64,000 bases of DNA. Source: M3007 sp964589365. Its GTDB lineage: Bacteria > Bacteroidota > Bacteroidia > Chitinophagales > Saprospiraceae. The stretch covers positions 1 to 64,000 of the forward strand of contig CAZPTQ010000001.1 in the NCBI GenBank assembly GCA_964589365.1. Direction: 5' to 3'. The notes under the pieces are model-generated. The model saw only the letters and a list, made by a program, of their open reading frames with translations. It was not told the DNA's origin and made no database searches. Positions 1 to 7,909 of this stretch are shown here, in pieces. Every line of letters begins with the position of its first letter. Position 1 is the stretch's first letter. The translations under genes and the position numbers were made by a program.

Positions 1-1263
1 TGGTATGTTTTGTTTGAGCAAAAAACCAAAGCAGAATACGAGACCTGGCAACAAACCTCAGAAGCAAAGACCGTTTTTGAAAGCAAACGAAAACCCGAGC
101 AGCCAGAAAAGGACTTTTTTAAAGACTTCAAAAACAAGTGGTTCAATGAATATTCTACACTCGGTGCTGAAGTGCGCGAAATGCTCCTGAAATGGGAAGC
201 CCACGACCCCGAAACGCTCGCCCTTTGGAAGAAAATGAACGGCTGGGTGTACGCAGGTTTTGATAAAACATACGGTGATCTTGGAGTTTCGTTCGACAAA
301 CTCTACTACGAAAGCAATACCTACCTGCTGGGCAAAGACATCGTGGAGGATGGCCTTGCCAAGGGCGTTTTTTTCAAGAAAGAAGACGGCTCTGTGTGGG
401 TAGACTTGACGGATGCGGGTCATGACCAAAAAGTAGTGTTGCGGGCGGATGGCACCTCCGTATACATCACGCAGGACCTTGGCACCGCACGGATGCGCCA
501 TCACGAATTGAACTGCGAACGCTACGTTTATGTGGTGGCGGACGAACAGAACTATCACTTCCAGGTCTTGTTCGAGACCTTGAAACGCCTAGAGGAACCA
601 TACGCAGCAGGCCTTCACCATCTGTCTTATGGCCTGGTAGAGCTCCCCACCGGGCGCATGAAAACCCGTGAAGGCACGGTGGTGGATGCCGACGATTTGA
701 TTGCCGAGGTAATCCGCATCGCGACCGAACAATCCAAAGACCGGGGTGAAGCGGAAACGCTTTCAGAGGCCGAAAAACAGGAGAACCTGCGTCGGGTGGG
801 CATGGGTGCGCTCAAATTCTTCATCGTGAAAGTCCATCCCAAGAAAAAGATGATCTTCAACCCGGAGGAGTCGGTGGACCTGCAGGGACAGACTGGGCCG
901 TATATTCAATACAGTTATGTCCGTATCAACGGCTTGATGCAACGGGTTGAAAAAGAAGGCATTGACTTGTCCTGTGCAGCACAATACGCCACGATTGAGC
1001 CACAGGAAAAGGAATTGCTGGTCGCTTTGCTTGACTATCCAAGCGTAGTACAAAAGGCGGCAGAGGAATACGATCCTTCTCTGGTGGCCAATTATAGTTA
1101 TGATTTGGCCAAGAAATACCACCGTTTTTGGCATGATCTCTCGGTGTTCAGTGCGGAGACCCCAGAGGCTCGTGCATTCAGACTTACCTTGAGCCGGGCC
1201 GTGGGCCAGGTGCTGAAATCCAGTATGGGGCTTTTGGGTGTGGAGATGCCGGAGCGGATGTAA
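1..1263 (+). CDS. argS: Arginyl-tRNA synthetase, C-terminal part (5' end outside window)
   Basis: Class I aminoacyl-tRNA synthetase that charges tRNA-Arg with arginine in the cytoplasm. The reading frame is open from base 1 with no start, so the N-terminal catalytic half with the HIGH motif lies upstream; 420 residues are visible. The segment ending YITQDLGTA and the element GRMKTREGT (about bases 651-680), which is the KMSKS-equivalent loop of ArgRS, are clear. The C-terminal helical DALR anticodon-binding domain follows (about bases 880-1260) and ends LLGVEMPERM, the conserved ArgRS terminus. No frame damage is visible. Identification is secure by motif order; only completeness is unknown. 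Confidence 0.95.
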   Translation, partial: WYVLFEQKTKAEYETWQQTSEAKTVFESKRKPEQPEKDFFKDFKNKWFNEYSTLGAEVREMLLKWEAHDPETLALWKKMNGWVYAGFDKTYGDLGVSFDKLYYESNTYLLGKDIVEDGLAKGVFFKKEDGSVWVDLTDAGHDQKVVLRADGTSVYITQDLGTARMRHHELNCERYVYVVADEQNYHFQVLFETLKRLEEPYAAGLHHLSYGLVELPTGRMKTREGTVVDADDLIAEVIRIATEQSKDRGEAETLSEAEKQENLRRVGMGALKFFIVKVHPKKKMIFNPEESVDLQGQTGPYIQYSYVRINGLMQRVEKEGIDLSCAAQYATIEPQEKELLVALLDYPSVVQKAAEEYDPSLVANYSYDLAKKYHRFWHDLSVFSAETPEARAFRLTLSRAVGQVLKSSMGLLGVEMPERM

Positions 1264-1316
1264 CCTCGAATTCAAAATGTGGTTAAAAGGTCACTTTTTG
1301 TTCAGGTATTGTTTTT

Positions 1317-1324
1317 TACCTTTG
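1317..1324 (+). promoter_or_regulatory. -7 box for the toxin-antitoxin remnant
   Basis: TACCTTTG matches the Bacteroidota -7 consensus TAnnTTTG exactly and lies 23 bp before the ATG at 1348. A TTTG at 1297-1300 could be the -33 element, but the 16 bp spacer is shorter than the usual 19-21. Confidence 0.5.
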
Positions 1325-1347
1325 CATAATCTAATAATTTGCACTAC

Positions 1348-1605
1348 ATGGTCACCTATCAAATCCAAATTCCCGATTCTAAATCAGAGGCGTTTCTGCG
1401 TATTATTTCCTCTTTACAAAGCGTTGGGGTCGTAAAATCATTTACCGCTCATAAAAATCTAACACAGCCTGGCGACCCAGTTGAAGAAGATTATCTTCTT
1501 TCCTTTTTAGATGCCTCTGAACGGCAGGCAGAGGATGGCAAAATGATACCTGACCACCAGATCATCTCATTTTTGAAACTATGGAAACAGGGGCAAAACG
1601 CGTAA
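1348..1605 (+). CDS. Probable antitoxin of a RelE/ParE-type pair
   Basis: An 85-residue soluble acidic protein beginning MVTYQIQIPDSKSEAFLRII. The opening resembles the short antitoxins that precede ParE/RelE toxins in Bacteroidota, which start with a strand-forming 'Y-I-I-P' segment followed by a helix; this is recognition by pattern, not by a search. ATG 1348 is chosen over a TTG three codons earlier. Its last 25 bases overlap the ATG (1581) of the broken toxin downstream, the coupling expected of a toxin-antitoxin operon. The antitoxin frame is intact although the toxin is not, so it may survive as a neutral relic or as a protector against related toxins elsewhere (inference). Confidence 0.55.
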   Translation: MVTYQIQIPDSKSEAFLRIISSLQSVGVVKSFTAHKNLTQPGDPVEEDYLLSFLDASERQAEDGKMIPDHQIISFLKLWKQGQNA

Positions 1606-1901
1606 ACTGGACTGCCAACGCGGCCATCATGCTTTCTGAAATCCATGAGTACATTTAATCCCAATCTGGTGAAATTGTTGCCGTTGACTATTTGGCTGAA
1701 CTGATCGAATTTGGACACCGCCTCTCTACAAAATCTGAGCACTTTTCTTATTGACGAAACGCCAAGTTGCAAGCCAGAGGGTATCGTTGTGCCCTGTTCA
1801 AAAAGCGCTACATATTGATTTACAAGGAAATAAATTCAGAAGTGGCCATTTTAGCTGTGATTCATGCTAAGCGAAGCCCACGCGAATTTGAGAAATTTTA
1901 A
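1581..1901 (+). pseudogene. RelE/ParE-family toxin pseudogene with two in-frame stops
   Basis: Reading from ATG 1581 in one frame to TAA 1899-1901 gives a 106-codon sequence with the ParE/RelE layout: VNWTANAAIMLSEIHEYI, then SGEIVAVDYLAELIEFGHRL, then GYRCALFKKRYILIYKEI and a final VAILAVIHAKRSP. This matches the family pattern of an N-terminal 'W-x-x-x-A' helix and a C-terminal 'R-Y-x-L-I-Y ... V-x-x-x-x-x-R' sheet. The frame is cut by TAA at 1656-1658 and TGA at 1752-1754, with no insertion or deletion. The ancestral toxin would have been an endonuclease or gyrase poison; that function is inferred from family only. The 3' end runs to within 10 bp of the glnS start. Confidence 0.7.
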
Positions 1902-1911
1902 TCTTGAACAC

Positions 1912-3588
1912 ATGAACACAAACGACTCTTCTACCCATACCCCATCCCTCAACTTCCTCGAAGAAATCATCGAAGCCGATCTCGCTTCGGGCAAGTATAA
2001 AACCATCCTCACCCGTTTCCCGCCAGAGCCAAACGGCTATCTGCACCTTGGCCACGCGACCTCCATCTGCCTCAATTTTGGGCTTGGTGTGAAGTACGGC
2101 GGTGCTACGAATCTACGCTTTGACGACACCAACCCTACCACGGAGGAGACCGAGTTTGTTGACAGCATCATTGAGGATGTGCGCTGGCTGGGCTTTGAGC
2201 CTGCGAAGATCGTTTATGCCTCCGATTACTTCGAGCAACTCTATAAATGGGCTAAAGTGCTGATTTTGAAGGGAAAGGCCTACGTTGATTTTTCTACCTC
2301 GGAGGAAATGGCCGCCCTGAAAGGCACGCCCACCGAGTCAGGTAAAAACAGCCCGTACCGCAATACAAGCCCGGAAGAGAACATCGGATTGTTTGAAAAA
2401 ATGAGGGCAGGTGAATTTCCCGATGGGCATTGCACCCTCCGCGCCAAGATAGACATGGCTTCGCACAATATGATCATGCGCGACCCCCTACTCTATCGAA
2501 TCAAACACGCACACCACCACCGCACGGGCGATGCCTGGTGCATTTACCCCATGTACGATTGGGCGCATGGACAGAGCGACAGCATCGAAAACATTACACA
2601 CTCGATCTGTACGCTGGAGTTCGCCCCGCACCGGGAACTTTACGATTGGTGTATTGAGCAATTAGGTATATTCCCTTCAAAACAGTACGAATTTGCGCGT
2701 CGAAATGTCTCTTATGCTATCACCAGCAAGCGCAAACTGAAACAACTTGTAGAAGATAATTTCGTGCGCGGCTGGGATGATCCAAGGATGCCTACAATTT
2801 CTGGTTTTCGTCGAAGGGGGTACACACCGGAAAGCATCCGCGAATTTTGCGACCGAATTGGCCTGGGCAAACGCGAAATGGTCGCAGATATGTCGTTGCT
2901 CGAATTTTGCATCCGAGAAGATTTGAACAAAAATTCGTTGCGCCGTTTTGCCGTGTTAAACCCGCTCAAAGTGGTGATCACCAATTATCCAGAAAATAAA
3001 GTCGAGCATTTGGAGACGGAAAACAACCCGGAGGCACCCGAAACAGGAACTCGTCCACTTTCATTTGGCCGCGAGATTTGGATCGAACACGACGACTTTA
3101 TGGAAACCCCTCCCCCCAAATATTTCCGGCTTTACCCCGGAGGCATGGTGCGGCTCAAATCGGCCTATATCATTCAATGTCAAGAAGTTATAAAAGATTC
3201 GACGGGCAAAAGCACAGAAATTCACTGTACATACGTCCCTGAAAGCCGCTCTGGGCAGGATACCTCGGGACTCAAACCTAAGGGCGTAATTCACTGGCTA
3301 TCGGCGAGTGATGCAAAAACAGCGGAGGTACGTCTCTACGACCGGCTTTTCCAAGTGGAGAATCCAGCATCCGAAGAAGATTTCAAATCAACCATCAATT
3401 CAGATTCCTTGCAAGTCCTTGAAAATGCGCTGATTGAACCCGCTCTCTTAGGCGCGGGCCTCGGGGACCGTTTTCAGTTTACCCGGCTCGGTTACTTCTG
3501 CGTTGACCCGGATTCGACCTCTGAGAAAATGGTTTTCAACCGCACTGTAACACTGAAAGACACTTGGGCAAAAGAATCCAACAAGTGA
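1912..3588 (+). CDS. glnS: Glutaminyl-tRNA synthetase
   Basis: A 558-residue class I synthetase that ligates glutamine to tRNA-Gln. The HIGH motif appears as HLGH at about residue 45 inside RFPPEPNGYLHLGHATSI, and the KMSKS equivalent as TSKRK at about residue 271. The block YDWAHGQSDSIENITHSICT is characteristic of GlnRS and its GluRS relatives, and FRRRGYTPESIREFC is typical of GlnRS. The anticodon-binding beta-barrels occupy the C-terminal third. The start at ATG 1912 (MNTNDSS...) is preferred to an in-frame ATG at 1864, because the upstream 16 codons lie inside the toxin pseudogene and because family members begin shortly before NFLEEII. Full length for the bacterial family. Confidence 0.95.
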   Translation: MNTNDSSTHTPSLNFLEEIIEADLASGKYKTILTRFPPEPNGYLHLGHATSICLNFGLGVKYGGATNLRFDDTNPTTEETEFVDSIIEDVRWLGFEPAKIVYASDYFEQLYKWAKVLILKGKAYVDFSTSEEMAALKGTPTESGKNSPYRNTSPEENIGLFEKMRAGEFPDGHCTLRAKIDMASHNMIMRDPLLYRIKHAHHHRTGDAWCIYPMYDWAHGQSDSIENITHSICTLEFAPHRELYDWCIEQLGIFPSKQYEFARRNVSYAITSKRKLKQLVEDNFVRGWDDPRMPTISGFRRRGYTPESIREFCDRIGLGKREMVADMSLLEFCIREDLNKNSLRRFAVLNPLKVVITNYPENKVEHLETENNPEAPETGTRPLSFGREIWIEHDDFMETPPPKYFRLYPGGMVRLKSAYIIQCQEVIKDSTGKSTEIHCTYVPESRSGQDTSGLKPKGVIHWLSASDAKTAEVRLYDRLFQVENPASEEDFKSTINSDSLQVLENALIEPALLGAGLGDRFQFTRLGYFCVDPDSTSEKMVFNRTVTLKDTWAKESNK

Positions 3589-3767
3589 TCATCAAGCTTG
3601 TATATCTAATGCAAATGAATTTCAAAGAAAACTTAAATTTTCAGAATTAAAATGGGGAAAACACGGCTTTATTGCCTGAATTAGAAACAATGCTTGTTAA
3701 CTGTTCTTAAAAAGCAGAAATAATTCTCTGGTTGGCTGTGACGAAATTTAACCATTGCGTTTAAAAT

Positions 3768-3842
3768 ATGTTCTTACAAACGAGTAAGTGCTACGCAAAA
3801 AACAAATACGCCGCAGTTGCCACCGCGCAACCGCACCATTAA
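3768..3842 (+). other. Possible leader peptide or small-RNA gene ahead of a terminator
   Basis: ATG 3768 opens a 24-residue frame that ends in ...TAQPHH and stops 36 bases before a strong intrinsic terminator. A short peptide followed at once by a terminator is the shape of a transcription attenuator, but no biosynthetic operon follows and the peptide has no marked run of one regulated amino acid. It may equally be an untranslated small RNA or a chance frame. I do not recognise it. Confidence 0.25.
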
Positions 3843-3877
3843 AAGGAAGATTGTTTTCATTTGGTTTTTTAGGGTTT

Positions 3878-3913
3878 AACCGTCGGGGCGCAATGCTTCG
3901 ACGGTTTTTTTTT
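3878..3913 (+). terminator. Intrinsic terminator
   Basis: The stem AACCGTCGGGGC / GCTTCGACGGTT (12 pairs, two of them G-U) closes a 5-base loop and runs into nine T residues. It is a textbook plus-strand Rho-independent terminator, about 290 bases beyond glnS, and suggests a separate short transcript ends here. Confidence 0.8.
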
Positions 3914-3966
3914 ACCCGTCATAGCGCGAAGCGCGAAGGAGGGTCCGTCCTTTGATCACATTTTTA

Positions 3967-4066
3967 CCCGCCGAAGCCCTGCTTCGGCGGGCAAATCGGT
4001 ATCTTGCCGCCGATTTACCCGCCATAACTTGTCGCCGCCGCCAAAGGCTAAGGCGAGTAAAAGTTC
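3967..4066. repeat. Cluster of REP-like hairpins sharing an ACCCGCC core
   Basis: Perfect 11-bp arms CCCGCCGAAGC (3967-3977) and GCTTCGGCGGG (3981-3991) are followed by AAATCGG / CCGATTT (3993-3999, 4010-4016) and by TTTACCCGCCATAAC and GGCTAAGGCGAGTAAA. The ACCCGCCAT and CTAAGGCGAGTAA words recur at 42645-42703 and 63023-63062, so this is a dispersed family. The cluster ends about 40 bp before the FkbM start. Confidence 0.65.
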
Positions 4067-4107
4067 GAAGAAGGGTAAAAACCCGTTTCTCTTGAAATAT
4101 TTCCCGT

Positions 4108-4827
4108 TTGAAGGACTTCGTAAAAAAAATTCTCAAAGCACTGCCTTTTGCTTTCACGAAAAACCAACGCTATGACCGCCTTACAGAGCGCGTCATAATC
4201 AAGGTTTGCCGCGCTGAAAGTAATTGCGCCGATGTCGGCTGCCACAAAGGAGAAATTCTTGACCTTTTCTTGGCTGCAGCACCGCAAGGCCGGCACTTTG
4301 GTTTCGAACCGATCCCAATCTTGTTTCAAAACTTAAAGGAGAAATACGCGGACCGTACAAATTGCCGCTTCTTCGACATCGCGCTTTCCAATCTGCGCGG
4401 CAGCTCGAGCTTCAATTATGTCGTCAGCAACCCTTCTTACAGTGGGCTGCTCAAACGCCGCTACGACCGACCCAATGAGGAAGACACACAAATAACTGTC
4501 CTAACAGAAAAGTTGGACGATGTGTGGCCCAAGGATATGCGTCTGGATGTACTTAAAATTGATGTGGAAGGCGGCGAGCAAATGGTCTTGGAAGGCGGGC
4601 GCGAGACCTTAATACGTTGGAAGCCAACGGTTATTTTTGAGCATGGCCTTGGCGCCTCAGATATTTATGGTTCCACACCAGAGCAGGTTTTTGCATTGTT
4701 GGAAAGCTGCGGGTTACGCATTTATTTGCTTGAGAATTTTCTGGAAGGAAGGGAATCTCTTGACGCTCAGGACTTTGCAAAGCAGTTTTATGAACGTCGG
4801 AACTATTATTTTGTAGCCAACCCTTAA
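4108..4827 (+). CDS. FkbM-family SAM-dependent methyltransferase
   Basis: A 239-residue cytoplasmic methyltransferase of the FkbM family, whose members O-methylate sugars or lipids in polysaccharide and natural product synthesis; the substrate here is unknown. The SAM-binding motif I is DVGCHKGE at about residue 42, with the acidic loop GFEPIP after it. The family signature LKIDVEGGEQMVLEGG follows at about residue 149. No ATG exists upstream of the conserved core: an in-frame TGA lies at 4093-4095, so TTG 4108 (or ATT 4099) must start translation. It stands alone, bounded by hairpins upstream and a convergent gene 40 bp downstream. Confidence 0.8.
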   Translation: MKDFVKKILKALPFAFTKNQRYDRLTERVIIKVCRAESNCADVGCHKGEILDLFLAAAPQGRHFGFEPIPILFQNLKEKYADRTNCRFFDIALSNLRGSSSFNYVVSNPSYSGLLKRRYDRPNEEDTQITVLTEKLDDVWPKDMRLDVLKIDVEGGEQMVLEGGRETLIRWKPTVIFEHGLGASDIYGSTPEQVFALLESCGLRIYLLENFLEGRESLDAQDFAKQFYERRNYYFVANP

Positions 4828-4867
4828 TCGCATGTTGGGGACTTGAGTTTTTGATTCGGAGAGATGT

Positions 4868-5977
4868 TTAGTCCTGCTTAAATTCTTCCACTTTTGCTTT
4901 GCTGACCCCAGTCCTTTCTCCTGGCAATATCACCTCCAATTCCCTTATAGGTCTGCCGTCTGGCCACATTCCCAAAAACCGTTGGTGCGGCGTGTCGCCA
5001 AAGGCCACATCGCCGTATTCCCCTGTTCGCGTGTAAGCAATAAGCGCATCTGCAAGTTTCCAGTAACAATTGAAATCCACCTCATTGAGTCGCGCGCTCA
5101 TCAATACCCGCCTGGCCGTGTAATTGCGCACACCTGTATCGAAATCCAAATCGTAAGCATAAGGCTCTGAATGCGTTGCGAGAATCCAGCGGCGAAAATT
5201 GGTAGTGTCGCGGCGTTGGACGATGAGGTTTCGGTTGGGCGTGTTCACCGCAGTTTCAAACACGAGGCGACCAAATTCTTCTCCTACCACATAGTCATCC
5301 TCGCCCACCACGACTAGCAGGTTAAGATCGTCTGGAAGTCTTTCGTATTTTTCCAAACGAGCCCCTTTGAATGGCCCGGAACCCGGTTGTGCAAGCAGCA
5401 TAGCTTTGGGTTTAGGGATGTCGAATTTTTGCCAATGCGCGGCCAGATTGGTCGCTATGACCCCTCCGTAAGAGTGTGCCACATAGGCTACTTTTTCGGT
5501 ACGAGGCTTTACATGGCCTTCCTTTTCAAGCACTTGCAATGCATCACGGATACCTTTGGCAGCATTTTCCGGGAATCCAACAGGCCGGGGCCAAACGAGG
5601 TTTTTCTGGTAACGCGGGTAAATGACGATATTCCCTTTTGCCACCAAATGCTTGATCCATTTGCCATAAGCCATAGGATTATAGGCGCCATAACCATGTA
5701 GAAAAACTACGACCTCTGCAGAATCGGGTACCGGATCTGCCGGTTCAAAAAGCCAATAGCCGTCGGCGTTGGTGGCGGCATCATAAAAAGCTACAGAATG
5801 GTGCTCATAATCCGCGCCACCCGGCCCTTCAAATGGTTGGCCAGGGTAAGGAGTACCTTGAGCCGCGGCAAAAACACCTTTGAGCAACAAAGGTGAAATC
5901 GGGAAAATAGCTCGACAAAATTGTTTCAACCGATTGGTTTTGATAGGTTTAGATATTTTTTGCGCTGTCATATACAT
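4868..5977 (-). CDS. Secreted alpha/beta hydrolase
   Basis: A 369-residue exported enzyme with an alpha/beta hydrolase fold. After a basic start and a hydrophobic segment ending near FAAAQG (signal peptide), VVVFLHGYGAYNP forms the oxyanion region, AHSYGG (serine near residue 168) is the nucleophile elbow, GEDDYV supplies a candidate acid and ATHSEPY a candidate histidine. The layout resembles chlorophyllase/dienelactone-hydrolase-like esterases, but the substrate cannot be read. The start ATG at 5977 (or 5971) is chosen over a 30-residue extension to 6067, which would run into the divergent promoter of the next gene and would bury the signal peptide. Confidence 0.7.
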   Translation of the reverse strand: MYMTAQKISKPIKTNRLKQFCRAIFPISPLLLKGVFAAAQGTPYPGQPFEGPGGADYEHHSVAFYDAATNADGYWLFEPADPVPDSAEVVVFLHGYGAYNPMAYGKWIKHLVAKGNIVIYPRYQKNLVWPRPVGFPENAAKGIRDALQVLEKEGHVKPRTEKVAYVAHSYGGVIATNLAAHWQKFDIPKPKAMLLAQPGSGPFKGARLEKYERLPDDLNLLVVVGEDDYVVGEEFGRLVFETAVNTPNRNLIVQRRDTTNFRRWILATHSEPYAYDLDFDTGVRNYTARRVLMSARLNEVDFNCYWKLADALIAYTRTGEYGDVAFGDTPHQRFLGMWPDGRPIRELEVILPGERTGVSKAKVEEFKQD

Positions 5978-6047
5978 GTAAAGATTGGGTTGTACCTCAG
6001 TCGGCTGACGTTTTAAAGACGAATTAAACGCAAACTCAGTGCTTTCG

Positions 6048-6079
6048 TTGACTTGAGTTGAAGGCAAAAAGTAATTTTG
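6048..6079 (+). promoter_or_regulatory. Bacteroidota-type promoter of the VanX-like gene
   Basis: TAATTTTG at 6072-6079 matches TAnnTTTG exactly and a TTG at 6048-6050 lies 21 bp upstream, the usual -33/-7 spacing. The ATG at 6100 follows 20 bp later, which supports that start over an upstream ATG at 6058. Confidence 0.6.
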
Positions 6080-6099
6080 CCAAAAAATATGACTTGACT

Positions 6100-6885
6100 A
6101 TGCGTCTATATACTTTCATGATATTGTTGTTTTTCGCTTGTAGCAGCGACCAGTCTGCTGAAAAAAAGTACGAAGCCAACCCAAGCCCTCAGCAGCCTGT
6201 GGAAGAAGCAAACGAACTCAAACCTGGCGCTCCGGAAGAAAAACCGGTAGAAGAAATCGAGGAATCACCAGAAACAAATGTACCCGCTCCTACCCTTCCC
6301 AAGGAATCAAAATCCGCGAACGCCCCCGCTCCTTCCGCAGGCAACGGCTTTTCAGATATCGCCGCCCTTGATCCTTCTATTCGTCTGGATATTAAATACG
6401 CTACCTCGGACAATTTCACCAAATCAAAAATCTACGATTGCCCACGGTGTTTGCTCCGCCCGGAGGCCGCAGCAGCAGTTGTTGCAGCACACAAGGCGCT
6501 AAAAAAGCGGGGTCTCGGATTAAAAATGTTTGACTGCTACCGTCCTCGTCCTTACCAACAACGACTCTGGGACAAAGTGCCCAATCCGGACTACGTGACC
6601 CCGCCCGCCAAAGGTTCGATGCACTCACGTGGAGCTGCAGTTGACCTCACGATTGTGGACGCAAACGGCAAGGAACTCGACATGGGATCGCCTTATGATT
6701 ACTTTGGCAGGGAAGCGCATACCGACAACAACAATCTGCCACAAAAAGTCCTTTCCAACCGCCGAATCTTGCGTGAAACAATGGAATCCGTTGGCTTTAA
6801 AGGCATCCGAACGGAGTGGTGGCATTATTCCTTTCATGGCAAAAATTGGCCGCTTTCAAACTATGTTTGGCCTTGTGAAAAATAG
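6100..6885 (+). CDS. D-alanyl-D-alanine dipeptidase-like lipoprotein (VanX/DdpX, M15D)
   Basis: A 261-residue lipoprotein with a zinc dipeptidase domain. The N-terminus MRLYTFMILLFFAC is a lipobox signal with cysteine 14, followed by a Pro/Glu-rich linker of about 70 residues. The catalytic domain has the M15 zinc ligands in SMHSRGAAVDLTI (His and Asp near residue 176) and EWWHY (Glu and His near residue 240). Family enzymes cleave D-Ala-D-Ala. As a lipoprotein outside the cytoplasm it more likely recycles peptidoglycan D-Ala-D-Ala than confers glycopeptide resistance, since no vanH/vanA or regulator genes are nearby. The upstream promoter fixes the start at 6100. Confidence 0.85.
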   Translation: MRLYTFMILLFFACSSDQSAEKKYEANPSPQQPVEEANELKPGAPEEKPVEEIEESPETNVPAPTLPKESKSANAPAPSAGNGFSDIAALDPSIRLDIKYATSDNFTKSKIYDCPRCLLRPEAAAAVVAAHKALKKRGLGLKMFDCYRPRPYQQRLWDKVPNPDYVTPPAKGSMHSRGAAVDLTIVDANGKELDMGSPYDYFGREAHTDNNNLPQKVLSNRRILRETMESVGFKGIRTEWWHYSFHGKNWPLSNYVWPCEK

Positions 6886-6896
6886 GAGGTGATCCC

Positions 6897-6994
6897 AAGT
6901 GTTTTTTTACCGCGGAGGCACAGAGACGCAGCGTTTTAATTTATTGATTATCAAAACCTCCGCGTCTCTGTGCCTCCGCGGTAAAAAAACACTT
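6897..6994. repeat. Large perfect palindrome (33-bp arms)
   Basis: Arms 6897-6929 and 6962-6994 are exact reverse complements over 33 bp, including the seven-T/seven-A runs and the core CCGCGGAGGCACAGAGACGC, around a 32-base AT-rich spacer. It lies directly after the dipeptidase gene and before a methyltransferase. Such a hairpin with a terminal T run could stop transcription in both directions, but its length and perfection suggest a mobile REP/MITE-like origin (inference). Confidence 0.8.
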
Positions 6995-7025
6995 TTGAAA
7001 CCCTCACTTTTAAAAACCCAACTGC

Positions 7026-7868
7026 ATGAATTTCAAATTTCTGTTTCCAACTTTTAGAAATCGCTACCTGTTTGTTAAGAATCGTTTGGCAAAATACGCC
7101 CCTGTCCATTCAGAAAATCTTGGACAGGCTACTGAATCCGCCCTTAATCTCGGCACGGGTGAAGGCGATTACGACCGAATGATCGCTGGGCATTGCACCC
7201 AATTGATCGGCTGCGACGTAAATGAGGAAGACCTCGCCCATGCGCGCAACCTCAATGCCAACGTTTCAAACCTTCGGTATGAGCCAGCGAATGCCCTTGA
7301 TCTGTCGTATAGCGATTCATCATTTGATCTCATTGTTTCCTGCGAGGTGATTGAACACGTTGGGCAGCCCCAAAAAATGGTACAAGAAATGGCGCGGGTG
7401 TTACGCCCAGGAGGCATAGCGATTATGACATTCCCAAGTCGGGAATTCCCGATTACTTACGACCCCGTGAATCGTTTTTGGCAATGGTTCCGGAAACCTT
7501 CCGCCCGGGAAAACTTGATCTCCCAGGGGGCTTATGCCTTCGGCCACGATTATCTGATTGGTTCAGCCGATTTTAAAAAATGGGCAGAAGGCGCAGGCTT
7601 CGAGATGCTTGAATTTCAAGGGCTAAGCCGCCATTTGGTTGGATTATTAGAAGTCTATTGGACAGGTATTGTGCAAAGTATTTTCAAGAAAAATTCCCGC
7701 AATGTGACAGCCGACAGCAAAGGGGGCGTGAAATTCCGTCCCGCTTCCACTGGTGAACCCTGGCTGGTTTTTGTGACAGATTTTTTGCTTTGGCTGGATC
7801 GCGCTTTGTTCGGTTGGACGAACAGGAGTGTTGGGAAAGGGGTGGTGTTGAAGAAAAGGTTGCCATAG
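7026..7868 (+). CDS. Class I SAM-dependent methyltransferase
   Basis: A 280-residue methyltransferase with the Rossmann motif NLGTGEGDYDRMI near residue 42, the acidic strand end IGCDVN, FDLIVSCEVIEHV (motif IV region) and ARVLRPGGIAIMTFPS (post-motif). These are the UbiE/type-11 methyltransferase signatures. The C-terminal 130 residues contain aromatic and hydrophobic stretches (VGLLEVYWTGIVQSIF, DFLLWLDRALFGW) that may associate with the membrane, as in methyltransferases acting on lipid or glycan precursors. Substrate unknown. ATG 7026 begins 32 bp after the large palindrome; no partner gene adjoins on the same strand. Confidence 0.75.
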   Translation: MNFKFLFPTFRNRYLFVKNRLAKYAPVHSENLGQATESALNLGTGEGDYDRMIAGHCTQLIGCDVNEEDLAHARNLNANVSNLRYEPANALDLSYSDSSFDLIVSCEVIEHVGQPQKMVQEMARVLRPGGIAIMTFPSREFPITYDPVNRFWQWFRKPSARENLISQGAYAFGHDYLIGSADFKKWAEGAGFEMLEFQGLSRHLVGLLEVYWTGIVQSIFKKNSRNVTADSKGGVKFRPASTGEPWLVFVTDFLLWLDRALFGWTNRSVGKGVVLKKRLP

Positions 7869-7909
7869 CTGAATGCCCCATAAAAACGGCCACGCTGTGG
7901 AGCATGGCC

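Larger units (their letters stand above)
3589..4107. other. Non-coding interval between glnS and the FkbM gene
   Basis: This 519-base interval has no long gene. Its first 180 bases are AT-rich and featureless to me. It then holds a 24-residue open frame (3768-3842), a strong intrinsic terminator (3878-3913) and a cluster of GC-rich hairpins reaching almost to the next start codon (3967-4066). No tRNA cloverleaf is visible. Confidence 0.6.

Noticed and set aside
4868..6067. Longer start for the alpha/beta hydrolase (position 6067)
   Set aside because: It would overlap the divergent promoter at 6048-6079 and put 30 residues in front of the signal peptide.
6100..6885. Vancomycin resistance gene cluster
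   Set aside because: Only the VanX-like gene is present, it has a lipobox, and no vanS/vanR/vanH/vanA-like genes adjoin.
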